Assembly (NCBI GenBank): GCA_022678445.1
Contig: JALBWU010000004.1
Location: 124,001 to 188,000 of the forward strand
Length of the DNA: 64,000 nucleotides
Direction of reading: 5' to 3'
Source: Candidatus Aramenus sp. CH1
GTDB taxonomy: Archaea > Thermoproteota > Thermoprotei_A > Sulfolobales > Sulfolobaceae
A model generated the notes under the pieces. It did not search any database and had not been told where the DNA came from. It saw only the letters and a program-made list of their open reading frames with translations. Positions within the stretch are counted from its first letter, which is position 1. The number at the start of each line of letters is the position of its first letter. The position numbers and the translations under genes are program-made. Shown here piece by piece: positions 59,592-64,000 of the stretch.

Positions 59592-61130
59592 GCCGTTCTC
59601 GTCCTCGAGCCTTATCCTTATCCTAGTCCCCATTCTCTTTTCTAGCTTCTTTAGCTTGGAGTTCACTTTCCTGTTGAACTTTGATATCTGGGACTTTGGA
59701 ATGCTCACTACGTACTCACCGTTCTCGTACTTCACGGTAGCGCCAGGGAGGGCCTCCTTGACCGCCCTCTCGATCCTCGACTCAGCGCTCTCCCTAGAGA
59801 TCTTGCCCACAGGCACTATCATAGCTTGTTCTCCGAACACGTAGATCTCGTACTCCACGCTATCTGTCAGGAAGTCCTTTATCTCGACCACTGGCCTAGC
59901 GAGATCCGCCTCTTTCATTCCAGATGGCACCTTAACTGACATCTCTAAGCTGTAGACCTTGGCAACTGCCCCGTTGTTTATGAACACGACGGTGTCCAAG
60001 ATATTTGGAATAGTACCCAGGTCGACTCTATTAAGGAACCTGTGGATGGCGTCTATTGGCGTTGTGGCGTGAACTACGCCTATCATACCGATCCCCGCGA
60101 GTCTGAGGTCTATGTAGAGCTTGAAGTCCTCGTCGTTCCTCATCTCATCGTAAACAGTGTAGTCTGGCCTGCTCAAGAGTAGGATGTCGTGGAGCTCCCC
60201 TATCTCAGCGTAGTTCTTCGAGTACTGGGTTATCTCTGGGGGCAGGTGCATGTCCCTGGGGGACTCAATGGTCTTCACGACCTTGCCCAGCCTCATGTAG
60301 TACTCCGATAGGGCCTGGGCAAAGGTCGTCTTCCCCATTCCGGGGGAACCGGCAATGAGGATCCCCTCGGCCCTCTCCTTTAGTCTCTGGAGTAGCTTGG
60401 GGTCGAGGTCGTAATCCTCGAGCTTCTTCCTCGTTACTGGACGAGTTATTGTTATTTCCCAACCGTCGCTCAACGGGGGCCTAGTGATCACAATCCTGTA
60501 GTTGCCGAGCTGGATTATCGTCGACCCCCTTCTCTCTATCTCTATGAAGGATCCCTTAACGTTCTTTATTGCGTTCATTATCTCGTAGACGAGCCTCTTG
60601 AGGTGGTTCGCGTCAGTGACTTCGCTGGAAAGGGTAACAAACTTCCAGTTTCCAGGGACTCCCTTCTTGGCTTTGGGCAAAGTGTCTTCTTTCAAGTGTA
60701 CGCTCATGGTCTGGTCGTCGAAGAACTTCTCTATTGAGAGCTCCTGCATCTCCCCGCCCAAGTAAACGGTCTCAATGCCCAAGAATTCGCATATCCTCTT
60801 CTGTAGCTCGTCTGCAGTCACCACTGCACATTCCCTGTTCTGACAGTACTCCCTCAGTTGCTCGTTCACGTCTTTACCGCGACTTTCCCCCACGATTTCG
60901 AATGAGAATAAGTACTTCTCCGAGAGCTCCTTTAGCCTGTTTACCTCGTCTAGGGAGAGCTCTCCGCTCACTATCCCTTCCCTAGTCTCCCTCTCTAGTT
61001 CCTCCAGGAGGGCCCTATGGATAAGCACGTTACCGTAGATGAGGTTCTTTTCTATGTACCTTGACACGCCGTGAAGTAACGCGCTTTTATCTGGCAATAA
61101 TTCTTTTACGGACAAAAGTTCTTTCCCCAC
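59580..61130 (-). CDS. pina: PINA: PIN-domain plus PilT-type ATPase
   Basis: In this 516-residue protein, the N-terminal PIN domain covers about residues 1-115 (GNVLIHRALLEELERE, CAVVTADELQK), the central RecA-like ATPase has Walker A LIAGSPGMGKTTFAQAL at about 255-271 and PDYTVYDEMRNDEDF (Walker B region), and a C-terminal KH-like region ends with basic repeats. PINA of S. islandicus is a hexameric ATPase that migrates Holliday junctions. The GTG at 61130 is preceded by a gttttttaacg box at the leaderless distance. Adjacent to hjc. Confidence 0.9.
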   Translation of the reverse strand: MGKELLSVKELLPDKSALLHGVSRYIEKNLIYGNVLIHRALLEELERETREGIVSGELSLDEVNRLKELSEKYLFSFEIVGESRGKDVNEQLREYCQNRECAVVTADELQKRICEFLGIETVYLGGEMQELSIEKFFDDQTMSVHLKEDTLPKAKKGVPGNWKFVTLSSEVTDANHLKRLVYEIMNAIKNVKGSFIEIERRGSTIIQLGNYRIVITRPPLSDGWEITITRPVTRKKLEDYDLDPKLLQRLKERAEGILIAGSPGMGKTTFAQALSEYYMRLGKVVKTIESPRDMHLPPEITQYSKNYAEIGELHDILLLSRPDYTVYDEMRNDEDFKLYIDLRLAGIGMIGVVHATTPIDAIHRFLNRVDLGTIPNILDTVVFINNGAVAKVYSLEMSVKVPSGMKEADLARPVVEIKDFLTDSVEYEIYVFGEQAMIVPVGKISRESAESRIERAVKEALPGATVKYENGEYVVSIPKSQISKFNRKVNSKLKKLEKRMGTRIRIRLEDENGSEE

Positions 61131-61164
61131 TATTACTTAATTTTTTGAGAAGAGCGTTAAAAAA

Positions 61165-61767
61165 CTATTTCTTTATCGTGGACAAGAAGTACTCGTGTAC
61201 CGCTGTAGTCCCTGAGAGCTCCGGATGGAACGTGGTAGCGAGCATGTTGTCCTCTTGAACCATTACTTTGCTCTCGCCGAACGACAGTAACTCCTTTGTC
61301 CTTCCCCACACCTTAGTTATTGCTGGAGCTCTAATGAAAACTACCTTCGCCTTGCCTCCTCCAATGACCGAGAAGTCCAGGACTGCCTCGAAGCTCTCCC
61401 TCTGTCTCCCGTAATAGTTCCTCACCATTGTAGCGTCCATTACGCCGAGTAGGGGTTGGGACTTCTTCCCGACCTTCGCGTCTGTCACTTCTTTGGCCAA
61501 CATAATTGCCCCAGCGCAAGTACCCATGACCGGAAGTCCTTGAGATACCTTTTCCTTTAACATGTCGAGTACGCCTAACTTCTGGGCAACTATGCCAATG
61601 GTAGTGCTCTCTCCCCCTGGGATTATTACCCCGTCGACTTGGGACAGCTCAGACGGCTTCTTTACTTTGACTACCTCCCCTTGGATCGACAGCGCGTCCA
61701 TGGCCCTCTTCAGCTGGAGGACGTGCTCCTCGAAGCTCCCCTGGTAGGCTATAACTCCTACCTTCAC
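61165..61767 (-). CDS. pdxT: Pyridoxal phosphate synthase glutaminase subunit
   Basis: This 200-residue protein begins [20 protein letters not shown] with the GGES motif in [12 protein letters not shown]. The nucleophile is in [15 protein letters not shown], and [17 protein letters not shown] contains the His/Glu pair. It delivers ammonia to PdxS. ATGA-type 4-nt overlap with pdxS. Standard length. Confidence 0.94.
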   Translation of the reverse strand: MKVGVIAYQGSFEEHVLQLKRAMDALSIQGEVVKVKKPSELSQVDGVIIPGGESTTIGIVAQKLGVLDMLKEKVSQGLPVMGTCAGAIMLAKEVTDAKVGKKSQPLLGVMDATMVRNYYGRQRESFEAVLDFSVIGGGKAKVVFIRAPAITKVWGRTKELLSFGESKVMVQEDNMLATTFHPELSGTTAVHEYFLSTIKK

Positions 61768-62780
61768 AGTCCCCTCACCTGCAGTAGTTCCTCTGGCTTG
61801 AGCGTCTTTATGTCAATCCCCATCATCGACTTCTGCTCGCTTATCATCTTCTGCGCCTCAAGGACTATCTCAGGGTACTCCCAGTTAGCGGTAGCAAGGA
61901 CTACTGCCTTAGCCCTTTCCAGGTGGTCTTGGCTCTTGAATATCCCCGACCCAACAAAGATACCGTCTGAGCCCAACCACATCATCAGCGCAGCATCTGC
62001 TGGCGTAGCTATCCCTCCGGCGGCGAAGTTGACTATGGGCAACCTCCTTAGTTTAGCTACTAACTCCACAAGCTGATAAGGTACCTGGTACTCTCTGGCC
62101 TTTTTCACCCTGTCTTCCTCCTCCATGAAAACTAGGCTCTTTATCTCGCTGTTCATGAGCTTCATGTGCTTTACTGCTTCGCTTACGTTTCCTGTCCCGG
62201 GCTCGCCTTTTGTCCTTATCATCGACGTCCCCTCTGTAATCCTCCTCAAGGCCTCCCCCAAGTTCCTCGCCCCGTTGACAAAGGGAACCTTGAACTCCCA
62301 CTTGTTGATGTGGTGCTCCTCATCTGCGGGAGTCAAGACCTCGCTCTCGTCTATCATGTCCACGCCAAGGGCCTCAAGAACCTTAGCCTCGTAGTAGTGG
62401 CCTATCCTCACCTTGGCCATTACGGGTATCGTAATGGAGTTCATTACCTCCTCTATTACCTTTGGGTCCGCCATCCTCGCCACACCTCCCGCTTTCCTAA
62501 CGTCGTAGGGCAACTTGTCCAGTACCATTACCGCAGTTGCCCCGGCCTCCTCAGCTATCTTCGCCTGCTCAACGTTAGTCACGTCCATGACCACGCCACC
62601 CTTCTGGAAGATGGGGAAAGCATGCTTTACCCTGACTGTCCCCTCGCTCACTTCTGGGATGTCCTTCTGCAGTTCCGGAGTGAAAGTAAGCAGGCCGCTG
62701 TCCTTGAGCACGTCCTTAAACTCGGCGAGCTTGTAAAAGAACTCCTCGATCTCGTTAAAGGACAAGGAATATAGCCGCAT
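61764..62780 (-). CDS. pdxS: Pyridoxal 5'-phosphate synthase PdxS
   Basis: This 338-residue barrel builds PLP from ribose 5-phosphate, glyceraldehyde 3-phosphate and ammonia. [55 protein letters not shown] and [20 protein letters not shown] are conserved. The Schiff-base lysines fall in MAKVRIGH and [16 protein letters not shown]-type context (the second as in the family). It is about 45 residues longer than bacterial PdxS, mostly at the N terminus ([21 protein letters not shown]). cttttaatcc is 26 nt before the ATG. Confidence 0.93.
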   Translation of the reverse strand: MRLYSLSFNEIEEFFYKLAEFKDVLKDSGLLTFTPELQKDIPEVSEGTVRVKHAFPIFQKGGVVMDVTNVEQAKIAEEAGATAVMVLDKLPYDVRKAGGVARMADPKVIEEVMNSITIPVMAKVRIGHYYEAKVLEALGVDMIDESEVLTPADEEHHINKWEFKVPFVNGARNLGEALRRITEGTSMIRTKGEPGTGNVSEAVKHMKLMNSEIKSLVFMEEEDRVKKAREYQVPYQLVELVAKLRRLPIVNFAAGGIATPADAALMMWLGSDGIFVGSGIFKSQDHLERAKAVVLATANWEYPEIVLEAQKMISEQKSMMGIDIKTLKPEELLQVRGL

Positions 62781-62825
62781 AAAAAAAGATAAACGTGCGA
62801 GGATTAAAAGTATTTCTTAACGCCT

Positions 62826-63113
62826 TTAGAACGAGGTAGCCCTCGACTTCCTTTCGCTCTCGGCCCTTATCTTCACTATCCCAAAGTGGACCGCGCAGTT
62901 AATGCAGTAACACTTCGTCACCGAGTACCTCGGAATTATGGCGCCCTTCTTCTCCAACTCAGCGGCCAAGGTTGCGTCGACGAGACTGTAGGGCCTTGTT
63001 ACACATATTGCCTTGTCCTCAGGGATCCTCGCACCACAGTTATCGCAAGTTATGTAGCCAACGTGGCCCTTGTCGCCCTTCCTTCTGCCCCTGTTCTCCC
63101 TTTTCTTAGGCAA
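62826..63113 (-). CDS. rps26e: Ribosomal protein eS26
   Basis: This 95-residue protein is basic at the N terminus (PKKRENRGRRKGDKGHVGYI) with a zinc site ITCDNCGARIPEDKAICVTR and a second pair CYCINC. It is a small-subunit protein found in eukaryotes and crenarchaea but not bacteria or most euryarchaea, and so supports the crenarchaeal identity. TTG start at 63113. It lies between proS and pdxS on the same strand with its own 5' region. Confidence 0.92.
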   Translation of the reverse strand: MPKKRENRGRRKGDKGHVGYITCDNCGARIPEDKAICVTRPYSLVDATLAAELEKKGAIIPRYSVTKCYCINCAVHFGIVKIRAESERKSRATSF

Positions 63114-63145
63114 ATCAACACCCTAAACATATCACTCGTCGGTTT

Positions 63146-64000
63146 CTAATAAGTTTTTGCTATCCTCAGAACTGTTTTGGCGGGCTTTTTACAGACCACG
63201 CAGGGGTCAGAGGTCTTCCTGTCCTCTAAAGGTATGCCCTTAACCTTCGCGTTGGTCATTTCCTCTACCTTGAGACCGCAAGACTCCTCGCCACACCAAG
63301 GTACTTCCACTATCATTCCTTCCTCTAGCAAGCTGTTTGCCTCCTCCACACTCTTGGCGTAGCGTATCCTCAAGTTCAGGTTTTCCCACGCCCTCTTCCT
63401 GAGGTTCTGCGTAATGTCATCCATGAGCTTCTTGACTTCCTCTAAGACGTTTTCGAACTTTACCACTTTACCTTCCAACGTGTCCCTCCTCTTCAGAGTA
63501 ACCGAGGAGTTCTGGAGCTCCCTGAGACCTACCTCCGCCCTTATGGGAACCCCCTTGATCTCCCATATGTAGAACTTCTCACCGGGAGTCTTGTCCATGT
63601 CCTTATCCACTGTTACCTTAACTCCACCTTCCTCTAGCTTCTTCCTCAGCTTCTCCGCATAGTCAATTACTTTGCTAGTGCCCTCTTGCTCCTTGGCTGG
63701 AATGGGGATCACCACAACTTGAATGGGAGCTACAGAGGGGACTAGGACAGCGCCCCTGTCGTCTCCATGTATGGAGATAAGCGAGGCGATGACCCTCTCC
63801 GAGATACCGTAGCTTGTCTGGTGCGGGTAGTCGAGGGTTCCGTCCTCCTTTTGGATCTTATAGTCAAAGGCCTTAGTGAAGTGTTGCCCCAAGTGGTGGG
63901 CTGTGCCTATCTGGAGCGTCCTCCCGTCGGGCATGAGGGTGTCAAAGGCGTAAGTAACCACTGCCCCAGGGAACTTGTCCCACTCTGGCCTCTGCGAAAT
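63146..64000 (-). CDS. proS: Prolyl-tRNA synthetase, C-terminal fragment
   Basis: The frame is open through the right edge of the window, giving 284 residues of an archaeal/eukaryotic-type ProRS. It contains [58 protein letters not shown] (motif 3), an anticodon-binding domain, and a C-terminal zinc domain with CGEESC and PCVVCKK. Normal size is about 480 residues, so the N-terminal catalytic motifs are outside the window. Confidence 0.93.
   Translation of the reverse strand: MSQRPEWDKFPGAVVTYAFDTLMPDGRTLQIGTAHHLGQHFTKAFDYKIQKEDGTLDYPHQTSYGISERVIASLISIHGDDRGAVLVPSVAPIQVVVIPIPAKEQEGTSKVIDYAEKLRKKLEEGGVKVTVDKDMDKTPGEKFYIWEIKGVPIRAEVGLRELQNSSVTLKRRDTLEGKVVKFENVLEEVKKLMDDITQNLRKRAWENLNLRIRYAKSVEEANSLLEEGMIVEVPWCGEESCGLKVEEMTNAKVKGIPLEDRKTSDPCVVCKKPAKTVLRIAKTY

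Overview
The window is an ordinary, gene-dense piece of a chromosome from a thermoacidophilic crenarchaeon of the order Sulfolobales. The evidence is the gene content: a CdvB/ESCRT-III paralogue, a PINA ATPase beside the Hjc resolvase, an archaeal his operon in the order C-G-A-B-F-D-E-H-I, DGGGP synthase, eS26, a LysW-type ArgX ligase, heavy AGG/AGA arginine usage, and many leaderless genes with a TATA box about 26 nt before the start codon. Base composition looks close to balanced, richer in GC than classical Sulfolobus and closer to a Metallosphaera-like genome. That is an impression by eye, not a computed value. The gene order agrees, as far as I remember it, with Sulfolobus acidocaldarius and Saccharolobus solfataricus.

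Layout: 1-4579 mixed small genes (AmrS fragment, DUF309, COG1839 protein, membrane proteins, cupin, 3-hydroxyacyl-CoA dehydrogenase, translin). 4565-12150 (minus) argG-argH-carA-carB-argX operon. 12240-12936 two small DNA-binding proteins. 12993-21657 (minus) purine operon purC-S-Q-L-F-F'-D-M. 21767-28559 tRNA-binding protein, Nog1 GTPase, queE, taw3, lipoamide dehydrogenase, cdvB3, PhoU. 27900-34332 divergent pyrimidine operons (pyrE-pyrF-JAMM-like gene; pyrB-I-K-C-D plus two unknown genes). 34335-39483 MarC, Lrp, zinc ribbon, a B12/radical SAM protein (probable GDGT ring synthase), serS, DUF59. 39564-45873 (minus) the complete his operon. 45932-55844 leuS, corrinoid adenosyltransferase, TtuA-like thiolase, DUF211, AdoMet decarboxylase, GGR-like flavoprotein, DGGGP synthase, permuted GTPase, HAD phosphatase. 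55974-59142 ilvB-N-C with a possible leader ORF. 59160-64000 hjc, PINA, pdxT-pdxS, eS26 and a proS fragment.

Functionally it is a block of nucleotide and amino-acid biosynthesis: carbamoyl phosphate feeds both arginine and UMP synthesis, and PRPP is used by pur, pyr and his genes. Lipid, tRNA-modification and recombination genes are interspersed. I found no tRNA or rRNA gene, insertion sequence, integrase, CRISPR array or origin. No stretch longer than 300 bases lacks a gene.

The main surprises are small. Four genes (purQ, hisB, hisC and a GGR-like flavoprotein) have family-conserved N termini that extend upstream of any in-frame ATG, GTG or TTG. A second PurF has an inactivated glutaminase site but keeps its other key residues. 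A 35-codon ORF ends inside the ilvB ribosome-binding site. Two hairpins lie between the divergent promoters at 51.2 kb. I see no convincing new multi-gene system.
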